A stretch of 7,556 bases of DNA, from assembly GCA_002413325.1 (NCBI GenBank), contig DHWT01000136.1, forward strand, positions 1 to 7,556, written 5' to 3'. Of the stretch, positions 1 to 6,759 are shown piece by piece (position 1 is the first letter of the stretch; each line of letters begins with the position of its first letter). The notes below the pieces were generated by a model, which made no database searches, was not told the DNA's origin, and saw nothing but the letters and a program-made list of their open reading frames with translations. A program made the position numbers and the translations under genes. Source of the DNA: Chitinophagaceae bacterium UBA5175. GTDB taxonomy: Bacteria; Bacteroidota; Bacteroidia; Chitinophagales; Chitinophagaceae.

Positions 1-494
1 ACCAGGCTGTCCCTTTCTTTTTTTTGGGTGTTCAGCACCGTTATATTCTTTTCAAAAAAATATTCCGGTCCGGCGTTTTTCATCCAGTTGGTGTAAGCCC
101 GGATTTTATAGGAACCGGAAGGCAGGTAGAGGGGTAAAAAGAAAGATCCGTTGCCGGTTCCGTTCTGCAGGGAGATTTTGCCCTGTAAAACGGCTTTTAA
201 ATCCTGGTTCAGCAGTTCCACATAGGCCACTTTACTCAGGGAAAAGGGTCTGTGCAGGGAAGCATCCACATAATAAGATTTAAACCAGCAGATTTCTCCC
301 GATATATAAAATGATTTATCTGTTTGCAGGTATATTTTTTCGTTTTGTTCATTTGCTTCGTACCGGCTGAGGGCGGCACTGACCTGATCCGGAAAGGGGT
401 CCTGGCCGAAGACAGACAGGCTGATCAAAAAGCATAATGGCGTCATAAACTTTTTGGAACGGACCCGGAAAAAAAACCGCGAAAATCGCTTCAT
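1..494 (-). CDS. MG2-domain envelope protein, N-terminal part (3' end beyond window)
   Basis: The gene starts at ATG 492-494 and stays open for 164 codons to the left edge, so only the N-terminus is visible. Residues 1-30 form an export signal with a very basic start (R and K at 2, 3, 6, 10, 12, 14, 15) followed by a hydrophobic stretch ending SVFG|Q. Met17 (ATG at 446) would give a more ordinary signal peptide and is a plausible alternative start. Residues 52-155 fit the macroglobulin MG2-type beta domain found in many Bacteroidota envelope proteins: EKIYLQTDKSFYISGEICWF, then SKVAYVEL, then LPSGSYKIRAYTNWM. Family members are usually much longer and often carry a later carboxypeptidase-like or TonB-plug-like domain, which cannot be checked here. 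The gene lies 12 nt after the DUF4249-A stop and is probably co-transcribed with it. A structural or accessory role for the upstream receptor is inference. Confidence 0.8.
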   Translation of the reverse strand, partial: MKRFSRFFFRVRSKKFMTPLCFLISLSVFGQDPFPDQVSAALSRYEANEQNEKIYLQTDKSFYISGEICWFKSYYVDASLHRPFSLSKVAYVELLNQDLKAVLQGKISLQNGTGNGSFFLPLYLPSGSYKIRAYTNWMKNAGPEYFFEKNITVLNTQKKERDSL

Positions 495-506
495 GGTTAA
501 AAAAGT

Positions 507-1649
507 TTAAGGCCAGTAAAGTGGTTTTACTGTGGTTCCCCCGTGATAGGTGCAATCGACACAGAGGTTGGAAGAAAATATATAAGCGCCATTGTTCGTT
601 CCAATCAGGGTATTGAAATAAGGTCCTCCCGGTGGAAAATATTTAGTCAGATCGGCCGGCGGAATCGTATCCTGGTAACAATCTCCATAGTAAGGATAAT
701 AGCTCCAGGGATATACTTCATTCTTGGAAATAAAGATCCTTTGTTCCTGGAGCGTGGAAAAGCTGATGTACCCGATACATTTCACAGATGGATTATTCAC
801 GCAGTGAATATTCCCCAGTTCGGTAAAGGGCTGCAGGTCGAACAGGGAGCCCAGCTGTTCTGTATTCTTTTTGAGATTATCCCAGAAATTAAAAGCATCC
901 TCCGTGATGGCATATTGTTTAACCAGGTTGCTGTATTCGGCGGTGATTTTTTCGGAGCCGGCCGGTACCTGGGTGATTTCGAATTTGTTGACAATATCGT
1001 TCGACAGGCGGGAGGTGTTTTCCACATCAATGGAAGATGAGTTTTTTGTTTGGTAACATCTGTTAATCTGTTCATTCAGGGGCCGTAATACGGGTGTATC
1101 ATTTATGATTTGCAGGTAAGAAGGATAAGCAGAATGGTATTCCCAGGTTTCCACATATTCCCAGCGGTAATACCTGGTACTGTTATTTGGATCATGTGTA
1201 TTCAGGTAAACATGCACATTATAGGAGGAATCCTGGTTCCAGTAAACGGAATCAATGGGAGGACTGGTATGCACTTTGCTGAGATCGGATCGGAATTCAT
1301 TCCCGTCTGTCGTAATGATTTTCAGCTGGTACTGCTGGCTGGTATCCAGGAGCAGCTGACCGACTGCATACCGGCCGCCGCCCTGCTCATACAGTGGATA
1401 TTCAATGCCTGATGCACCTAAAACGGAAACCTGTGCACTCAGTTCTTTTACGGATGGTGTGGTATCTGAAAGATTCCGGGTACGGGAAAGGGTGATGACG
1501 GTAGAGTCATTGCCATTGATAATAATCCCGTCCACCACCAGGAAGTTGGGGTTATTTTGAATGGCAGGCGGGGTATAGACTTCTTTACAATTCAAACCAC
1601 CCAGAAGCAGGGTAAGCAGAATGGGTATGAAATTTTTCAGATTCCTCAT
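507..1649 (-). CDS. DUF4249 family outer-membrane lipoprotein (copy A)
   Basis: This 380-residue protein has the hallmarks of the DUF4249 family (PF14054), whose function I do not know to be established. A hydrophobic signal (residues 4-19) leads to Cys21, the probable lipidated residue. The lipobox is imperfect (GLNC, with Asn at -1). Next come the family's N-terminal pattern NFLVVDGIIINGNDSTVITL with SRTRNL (36-60), a central YYRWEYVETWEY segment (160-171), LKKNTEQLGSLFDLQP (259-274), and a C-terminus CVDC..HGGT.VKP.YWP (363-380). Cysteines are at 198, 283, 291, 324, 363 and 366. The start codon abuts the stop of the TonB-dependent receptor with no gap (TAA-ATG), which suggests translational coupling and a stoichiometric partnership. 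It aligns end to end with the copy at 5256-6392. A SusD-like substrate-binding or lid role is inference from context only. Confidence 0.9.
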   Translation of the reverse strand: MRNLKNFIPILLTLLLGGLNCKEVYTPPAIQNNPNFLVVDGIIINGNDSTVITLSRTRNLSDTTPSVKELSAQVSVLGASGIEYPLYEQGGGRYAVGQLLLDTSQQYQLKIITTDGNEFRSDLSKVHTSPPIDSVYWNQDSSYNVHVYLNTHDPNNSTRYYRWEYVETWEYHSAYPSYLQIINDTPVLRPLNEQINRCYQTKNSSSIDVENTSRLSNDIVNKFEITQVPAGSEKITAEYSNLVKQYAITEDAFNFWDNLKKNTEQLGSLFDLQPFTELGNIHCVNNPSVKCIGYISFSTLQEQRIFISKNEVYPWSYYPYYGDCYQDTIPPADLTKYFPPGGPYFNTLIGTNNGAYIFSSNLCVDCTYHGGTTVKPLYWP

Positions 1650-4433
1650 TTAAAATTTGAAATTGTAAGTGATGGATGGAATGGGAGATCCGAAAATGGA
1701 AAGTTTATATCCTTTGATAACACCATTCTCCTGAGTAAAATAAACCGAGTACGGATTTTTTCTTCCGGTGAGGTTATACACGCCGACAGACCAGGAACTG
1801 TGTTTGAATTTTTTAATTTTATGATTGCCTTCAATGTTCATGGATAAGTCCATCCGGAAATAATCCGGGATCCTGTATTGGTTCCGGTCGGAATAGAAAA
1901 CGCGTTCCCCGCCGCCGAGGTCATAAATGGCTGTCGGCAGCGTGATGGGCCTGCCGGTACTGTAATTCATGTTAAGTGAAATGCTGAAGCGGTGATTGAT
2001 CTGGTAATTGCCGATAAAGTTCACCACGTTGGGCCTGTCATAATTGGCCGGGTAATATTGTCCCCCGTTGATGAGTTGCCCGGCATTTGGGTCATCCTGC
2101 TGTAGGAGCGTGCGCGAATAGGTATAACTGATCCAGCCATTGAGTTTACCGGCTGTTTTTTTAATCATGAGTTCTGCACCATAAGCCTTACCCCGGGTTG
2201 AGATGACGTCGGTTTCAATATTGTGGTTCAGGACCAGGGAAGCGCCGCTTTTATAATCAAGGTAATGATCCAGCGTTTTATAGTAGACTTCGATGGAGGT
2301 TTCAATGGTATGTGACTGGAAATCGCGATAATAACCCAGGGAAAACTGCTGGCCGGACTGGGGGCTGATATGGGGGCCGCTGAGTTTCCAGATATCGGTC
2401 GGGGAAATCGCCGTGGTATTGGAAAGCAGGTGTATAAACTGGTGCAGCGTATTATATCCGATTTTTACGGAAGACATGTCGGTCAGCACATACCGGGCGG
2501 AAATCCTGTATTCGGGATACTGGTATGTTGAGATCACTTTACCCGGACCGTAATTGGTCGAATCAATAATGCTGGTAGTTTGCAGCGGCTGACCGGGAGC
2601 ATAGTTATAGATATTCTGAGGGCCTAAATAATTATAAAGCGAATACCGGAGGCCTGCTTCAATGGATAATTTGCTGCTGACACTGTAATGATCCCCGAGG
2701 TAAACGGCCGATTCGAGCGCCTGTTCATCAGGAACATGGTCGGGGATCACCAAAGATTTCGAACCCTGTGGATCGAGGTCCCCCGGATGCAGTTTGTAAT
2801 AAATGGAACTGATTCCAAAACCGATGGTATGTTTGGTATTCAGGTTATAGGAAAAATCGCCGTGAAAATTATACTGGGCTACCTGGAATGAAAGATTATA
2901 TCCGTTCACAGGGTTGGCTGTGCTGGAAATGGAATAATTATAATCATCTATTCCCGTCATGAACACGGCATTCAGCCGGTTATTGAAAATATGTTTCCAT
3001 TGCAGGTTGATATTTTTATTCTGGTATTTATACAGGGTATCACTGTTCAGTGTGAAACGGTCGTTGCTGATATAGGCGGTCAGGAAAAGACTGTTTCTGG
3101 CATTTATTTCATGCGTGAGCCGGAGGTTTGCATCATAAAAACCTGCTGTACTGTTTTTATATGCATCATTCGGGATCTGTTTCAGCAGCCAGTCAGAATA
3201 GGTGGAGCGACCGGAAATTAGGAAAGTTGTCTTGTCGTTGAACAGGGGTCCTTCCACGGTCATGCGCGCATCCAAGGGCCCGATCCCTCCGGAACCCGAT
3301 AACTTTTTTTTGTTTCCGTCCCTTGTGGTAACGTCCAGGACTGATGATAACCTGCCGCCATATTTTTCCGGGATGCTGCTTTTATAGAGTTCGACACCCT
3401 TTACCGCGTCGGGATTAAATGAAGAGAAGAATCCGAAGAAATGAGTCGGGTTGTAAATCGTGCTTCCATTGAAAAGAACCAGATTCTGATCGGCGGAGCC
3501 TCCGCGAACATTGAATCCCGCTGATGCTTCACCAACTGAAGTTACGCCGGGCAGGGTAAGTACGGCCCTTAATATATCTGCTTCACCCAAAACAACCGGC
3601 ATCTGCCGGATCGTTTTTATATTCAGGCGGTCCACACCCATCTGGAGTCTTCCGGTATTGGAATTCTTTTCGGAAGTAATGGTAACGGCCTTGAGTCCCG
3701 GTATGAACTGTTCCATTTCAATATTCAGTTTCCCGTCGGAATACAATGCGATATGGCGAACTGTCGATTTCATACCAATACTGGAAATATGCAGAATATG
3801 CGGGCCCAGGGGAAGGGTCAATGAAAAGTAGCCAAAAGCATCGGTACTGACGCCAACGGGTGGGTTATCGAGTGAGATGGTCGCTCCCACAATGGTTTCA
3901 CCGGTTTTTGCATCCCGGATGTAACCGGCAATGGTTCCCTTTCCCTGGCGGTAGGCATTGGTTTTCGGTCCGATTACAAAAACCCTGTTTTCCAGGGAAG
4001 ACCTCAGTTTTTGACTTCTTTGATTTTCCAGGTAATTATCAATTGAAAAAGCGGATTCACGCGAGGAATCCGAAGCCGGTCGCCGGTCGTTGAAATAATC
4101 GGCCGGTAAATCGGGCTGTATGGTATATTTCTCGGTTATAAATACGTTATGGTCCCCGTCGATGGCGTAATGGAAATCGGTCTGGGCAAAAGCCCTGTTC
4201 AGGATGGAAGTGATCGTCTGGTCTTTGACTTCAAAATCAAATACCATACTGTCCGTTTCTGAGGGCTTGAAATAGAACCTGTAATCCGTCTGTGCTTCAA
4301 TGGCTTCGGCAAACTGTTCCATCTTCATGCCCCGGAAGTCGCCACTGATGGTTTTTTTATTTTGGGCATGTAAGGTCGAAAATACAAACGAGCAGAAAAT
4401 CAGGCAGGAAATACTCCGGAAAATGTTTGGCAT
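1650..4433 (-). CDS. TonB-dependent outer-membrane receptor with STN and CarboxypepD_reg-like domains
   Basis: This complete 927-residue receptor is expected to import a substrate across the outer membrane using energy from TonB-ExbBD. A signal peptide (1-23, cleavage near LHA|Q) is followed by an STN-like signalling domain (about 29-101: GDFRGMKMEQFAEAIEAQTD through NVFITE), a polar linker (104-165), and a CarboxypepD_reg-like domain (about 166-253: GTIAGYIRDAKTGETIVGAT and STDAFGYFSLTLPLG). The plug follows (about 268-370: LPGVTSVGEASAGFNVRGGS, NPTHFFGFFSSFNPDAVKGV, EKYGGRLSSVLDV), then a beta-barrel to a terminal aromatic (TYNFKF). The ATG lies 1 nt after the stop of the preceding gene (TGA-C-ATG), and the TAA abuts the next ATG. 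There is no SusD-like neighbour, so this is not a standard SusCD pair. STN domains usually signal through a FecR-type anti-sigma factor; none is in the window. The substrate is unknown. Confidence 0.95.
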   Translation of the reverse strand: MPNIFRSISCLIFCSFVFSTLHAQNKKTISGDFRGMKMEQFAEAIEAQTDYRFYFKPSETDSMVFDFEVKDQTITSILNRAFAQTDFHYAIDGDHNVFITEKYTIQPDLPADYFNDRRPASDSSRESAFSIDNYLENQRSQKLRSSLENRVFVIGPKTNAYRQGKGTIAGYIRDAKTGETIVGATISLDNPPVGVSTDAFGYFSLTLPLGPHILHISSIGMKSTVRHIALYSDGKLNIEMEQFIPGLKAVTITSEKNSNTGRLQMGVDRLNIKTIRQMPVVLGEADILRAVLTLPGVTSVGEASAGFNVRGGSADQNLVLFNGSTIYNPTHFFGFFSSFNPDAVKGVELYKSSIPEKYGGRLSSVLDVTTRDGNKKKLSGSGGIGPLDARMTVEGPLFNDKTTFLISGRSTYSDWLLKQIPNDAYKNSTAGFYDANLRLTHEINARNSLFLTAYISNDRFTLNSDTLYKYQNKNINLQWKHIFNNRLNAVFMTGIDDYNYSISSTANPVNGYNLSFQVAQYNFHGDFSYNLNTKHTIGFGISSIYYKLHPGDLDPQGSKSLVIPDHVPDEQALESAVYLGDHYSVSSKLSIEAGLRYSLYNYLGPQNIYNYAPGQPLQTTSIIDSTNYGPGKVISTYQYPEYRISARYVLTDMSSVKIGYNTLHQFIHLLSNTTAISPTDIWKLSGPHISPQSGQQFSLGYYRDFQSHTIETSIEVYYKTLDHYLDYKSGASLVLNHNIETDVISTRGKAYGAELMIKKTAGKLNGWISYTYSRTLLQQDDPNAGQLINGGQYYPANYDRPNVVNFIGNYQINHRFSISLNMNYSTGRPITLPTAIYDLGGGERVFYSDRNQYRIPDYFRMDLSMNIEGNHKIKKFKHSSWSVGVYNLTGRKNPYSVYFTQENGVIKGYKLSIFGSPIPSITYNFKF

Positions 4434-4434
4434 G

Positions 4435-5178
4435 TCAGCTCGTTAGTTGATCATAATACGCAAAAGCGGCAATCAGGGTTTTCTCGAAATCGGATTTGAA
4501 TTTTAATTTATTTTTACGGAGGAAGGATTTTATTTCAGTTTTCTTTTCCCTGAACAATTTGTATACGGAGGCCTTGTTGCCGGTTTCAACGTATTTGCCG
4601 TCAAATTTCACATAATATTTATCTTCTTCTCTATATGCCAGGCTGCTGACGGTATATTCAGTGACATCCTGAATATATTTTTTCCTTTTCACGAGTATGG
4701 TCGATTTGCCGGAATAAATCCTGTCGTAAAACCCGGATACCAGTTCGACGCCGTGAAGGCTGTCTTTGTCGATCCGGATAAATTCATGATTTTTTATAGT
4801 AAATGAATTCAGTTTTGCATTAATCAGGCTGATTTTAAAATTCTGATCCAACCGGTTAATGACCACCATGTCCAGGACCATGTCGTATAAAATGCGGATA
4901 TTCTGGTAATAACTATCGTCGTAGTTGAGGCTTGCCGGAACCAGAGCTTCTGTGAAATAGGGGCTTCCCTTGATATTCCTGTCTGGCGTCATATATTCGT
5001 AACCGTTATATATATGCGCATTTTCGCCGATGGCATTATAATAAAGTTGAACGGGATAGGACGGGTCGTCGGGAGAGAAATTCTTCGGATCATTCGATGA
5101 AACCTGCGCTCCTGCGCTATTCGCGAAAAAAAAACAGTACAGGAAAAATTTCAAAAAACAAAGTCTTTGGGAAAACAT
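4435..5178 (-). CDS. Secreted protein of unknown function in the receptor operon
   Basis: I do not recognise a named domain in this 247-residue protein. It has a clear signal peptide with a hydrophobic core rich in Phe and Leu (residues 7-20) and a likely cleavage at AGA|Q (24/25). There is no lipobox at the cleavage point, so a soluble periplasmic or secreted product is expected. The middle (about 70-185) alternates polar and hydrophobic residues as beta-sheet proteins do (QNIRILYDMVLDMVVINRL, FKISLINAKLNSFTI, STILVKRKKYI). The C-terminal part (about 186-240) is strongly basic: YYVKFDGKYVETGNKASV, then YKLFREKKTEIKSFLRKNKL. Proteins of this general look occur in other Bacteroidota receptor loci as far as I recall, but I cannot confirm a family. 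Its TGA is 1 nt from the receptor start, so co-translation is likely. A 9-nt T run on the coding strand lies in the signal-peptide region. Confidence 0.85.
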   Translation of the reverse strand: MFSQRLCFLKFFLYCFFFANSAGAQVSSNDPKNFSPDDPSYPVQLYYNAIGENAHIYNGYEYMTPDRNIKGSPYFTEALVPASLNYDDSYYQNIRILYDMVLDMVVINRLDQNFKISLINAKLNSFTIKNHEFIRIDKDSLHGVELVSGFYDRIYSGKSTILVKRKKYIQDVTEYTVSSLAYREEDKYYVKFDGKYVETGNKASVYKLFREKKTEIKSFLRKNKLKFKSDFEKTLIAAFAYYDQLTS

Positions 5179-5202
5179 GATCTGATAAGCAGGTATTAAA
5201 TA

Positions 5203-5235
5203 TCAATTTAAGACCTTTTTATGAATTGGCACAAA
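5203..5235 (-). promoter_or_regulatory. Weak internal promoter candidate before the unrecognised secreted gene
   Basis: The 77-nt gap between DUF4249-B and the secreted gene contains, on the minus strand, TTTG (5232-5235) and, 21 nt downstream, TAAATTGA (5203-5210). This loosely resembles the Bacteroidota -33 TTTG and -7 TAnnTTTG elements, but the -7 box departs from the consensus at two positions. The region is AT-rich, so a chance match is likely. I see no terminator hairpin in the gap. Confidence 0.15.
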
Positions 5236-5255
5236 TAAAAAGTACTGATAAATAA

Positions 5256-6392
5256 TCATGGCCAGAAGGGTGGTTTTACATTCGTTCCTCCATGGTCGCG
5301 GCAGTCTATGCAGAAATTCTGAGCCATATGATAGATCCCGTCGTCGTACCAGAAAGTATACAGGTGGTTTGGCATTTCCAGGTATTCATAAATGCGACCG
5401 GAATCGCCCGGAGAGAGTGCATAAGTAACGTCTTTCAAAACCTGGCAGGGAAGATAGTAGGGTATGTAGTTATAATCACTCAACTGATGGATGGTTACAA
5501 ATATTCTCTTCTGCTGCAAGGAGGAAGCGGATAAATAACCCATGACCGGTTCGGAAGGATTTGTCAGGCAATGAATATTGCTGTTCAGTTGGGAGGGCTG
5601 TGCATCAAAAAGGGTCCCGAGCTGTTCGGTATTTTTTTTCAGTTCCGTCCAGTAATCATATTCATCCTTTGTCAAAGCGTACTGATTCACAAGGACACTA
5701 TATTGAATATAGATTTTTTCGGTTGATTTGGAAACATTGTTAAACAGGAAATGAGAAATGATATCCTGGCTGAGCCTGTCGGTTGAAGCCAGCAGGATGG
5801 TGGGGGAGGTGTTTGTTTTCCAGCAGTTGTGAATTTGCTGATCCGGCGTACGGGGTATGACCATTCCGTTAACATAATCGAAATTGGTATTCAGGTAGGT
5901 GCTGTATTGCCAGGTTTCCGCATATTGCCATCGGTAGTACGTGGTATTGTTTTGGGGGTCGTGGGTATCCACAAAAAAATTAACCCCCAGGCTGTCTTCT
6001 TCCCAGGTCAGGCTGTCGATGGCAGGGGTTTTCTTATATGGGATAAAATCTGAACGGTATGACCTGCCGTCTGTGGTGGTTATGGAAAGGCGGTATTTTT
6101 CTGAAAAATTTAGCGGGAGGAGGTTCCTGTATACGCCGTTTCCTATTTCGGTAAGGGGGAACCGGGTATTCTGGTCACCTTCCACCAGGAGGGTTGCATT
6201 CAATTCAGGGACTCCAGGCGCGGTATCCTGCAGGTTCCGGGTATGGGTAAGTTTTATATAAGTGGAATCCGGGGCACCGGTCAGCATACCGTCAACTACC
6301 AGGAAATACGGACTATGCTTGATTGCCGGAGGCTCATAATATTGCCTGCAACAAACACAAAGTATAAATGCGAATAAGCAGGTTTTCTTCAT
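5256..6392 (-). CDS. DUF4249 family outer-membrane lipoprotein (copy B)
   Basis: This is the first gene of the minus-strand operon, encoding 378 residues of the same DUF4249 family (PF14054) as the copy at 507-1649. The short signal (KK then a hydrophobic run) contains Cys12, Cys14 and Cys15. Alignment of CRQYYEPPAI with CKEVYTPPAI of copy A points to Cys15 as the lipidated residue, though Cys14 cannot be excluded. Shared segments include PYFLVVDGMLTGAPDSTYI (28-46), TTYYRWQYAETWQY (150-163), LKKNTEQLGTLFDAQP (251-266), SNIHCLTNPS (271-280) and CIDC..HGGT.VKPPFWP (361-378). Cys190, 275, 316, 361 and 364 match cysteines of copy A. The two copies have diverged well, so this is not a recent duplication. 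The stop is 77 nt before the next gene, the widest spacing in the operon. A role as surface partner of the receptor is inference. Confidence 0.9.
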   Translation of the reverse strand: MKKTCLFAFILCVCCRQYYEPPAIKHSPYFLVVDGMLTGAPDSTYIKLTHTRNLQDTAPGVPELNATLLVEGDQNTRFPLTEIGNGVYRNLLPLNFSEKYRLSITTTDGRSYRSDFIPYKKTPAIDSLTWEEDSLGVNFFVDTHDPQNNTTYYRWQYAETWQYSTYLNTNFDYVNGMVIPRTPDQQIHNCWKTNTSPTILLASTDRLSQDIISHFLFNNVSKSTEKIYIQYSVLVNQYALTKDEYDYWTELKKNTEQLGTLFDAQPSQLNSNIHCLTNPSEPVMGYLSASSLQQKRIFVTIHQLSDYNYIPYYLPCQVLKDVTYALSPGDSGRIYEYLEMPNHLYTFWYDDGIYHMAQNFCIDCRDHGGTNVKPPFWP

Positions 6393-6443
6393 CAGGTGGC
6401 AAATATTTCATGCAATTACTTATCATTCAGGCGTGTAATTAAA

Positions 6444-6476
6444 CAAACTACACTAAAATACGGCATCTGATGACAA
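6444..6476 (-). promoter_or_regulatory. Candidate Bacteroidota-type promoter for the minus-strand operon
   Basis: On the minus strand, TTG (6474-6476) is followed after 23 nt by TAGTTTG (6444-6450), about 50 nt upstream of the DUF4249-B start. This approximates the primary Bacteroidota promoter pattern (TTTG at -33, TAnnTTTG at -7), but the -7 box is one base short between TA and TTTG. It is the best match I see in front of the operon. A transcript start would be expected near 6435-6440. Confidence 0.3.
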
Positions 6477-6481
6477 TAATT

Positions 6482-6491
6482 TAACGCGTTA
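6482..6491. promoter_or_regulatory. Perfect 10-bp palindrome, possible operator
   Basis: TAACGCGTTA is a perfect palindrome in the divergent intergenic region. It sits 5 nt upstream of the candidate -33 element of the minus operon, where activators often bind. No second copy is visible in the window, and the regulator is unknown. A chance occurrence is possible. Confidence 0.2.
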
Positions 6492-6759
6492 TCAGTTATT
6501 ATAGTGCTGGTTGCTAAGTATAAACCATTAGGTTCATCGAATAGACTATTTCCAGCCTTCCGTCCCTCTGAAGCAACGTTTCAATTACAGAAGCGCATTC
6601 CATCATTTTGGTAATTCTGATTAAGACTAATCTGTCATTAGTTTCCTATTGGACATTTACAGTTGGTATGCCTGAAGTATATCTGAAACAGAATTAAAAT
6701 CCAAATAGCCGCAATCCTGAAAGGTAGGGCGTTGCTTAAACAACCTGAGCCGGATACCG

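Larger units (their letters stand above)
6393..6759. other. Divergent intergenic region (367 bp)
   Basis: This AT-rich region separates the minus operon from the plus-strand adhesin gene and must hold the promoter of each. Besides the candidate promoter and palindrome listed separately, the plus strand has TAATTCTG (6612-6619) and TATATCTG (6678-6685), each one base from the TAnnTTTG -7 consensus. Neither has a convincing -33 element at the expected distance. A small inverted repeat, GTTG-CTTAAA-CAAC (6731-6744), lies in the probable 5' untranslated region of the adhesin gene. I see no convincing open reading frame, RNA gene or terminator here. Confidence 0.6.

Noticed and set aside
349..555. 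Minus-strand 68-codon frame across the junction of the DUF4249-A and MG2 genes
   Set aside because: It overlaps both genes in another frame and shows no domain, while the frame from 494 gives a signal peptide and an MG2-type domain.
543..1040. Plus-strand open frame of 165 codons within DUF4249-A
   Set aside because: It lies wholly antisense to a well-supported family gene, lacks any recognisable domain or signal, and is a by-product of codon use on the other strand. The same applies to the other plus-strand frames between 871 and 6261.
1650..4433. SusC/SusD-type glycan uptake pair
   Set aside because: The receptor has a CarboxypepD_reg-like domain and plug as SusC proteins do, but no SusD-like lipoprotein, glycoside hydrolase or polysaccharide lyase is present in the window.
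6731..6744. GTTG-CTTAAA-CAAC inverted repeat as a riboswitch or terminator
   Set aside because: The stem is only 4 bp with no following U run or conserved riboswitch core, so it is noted only as a minor element.
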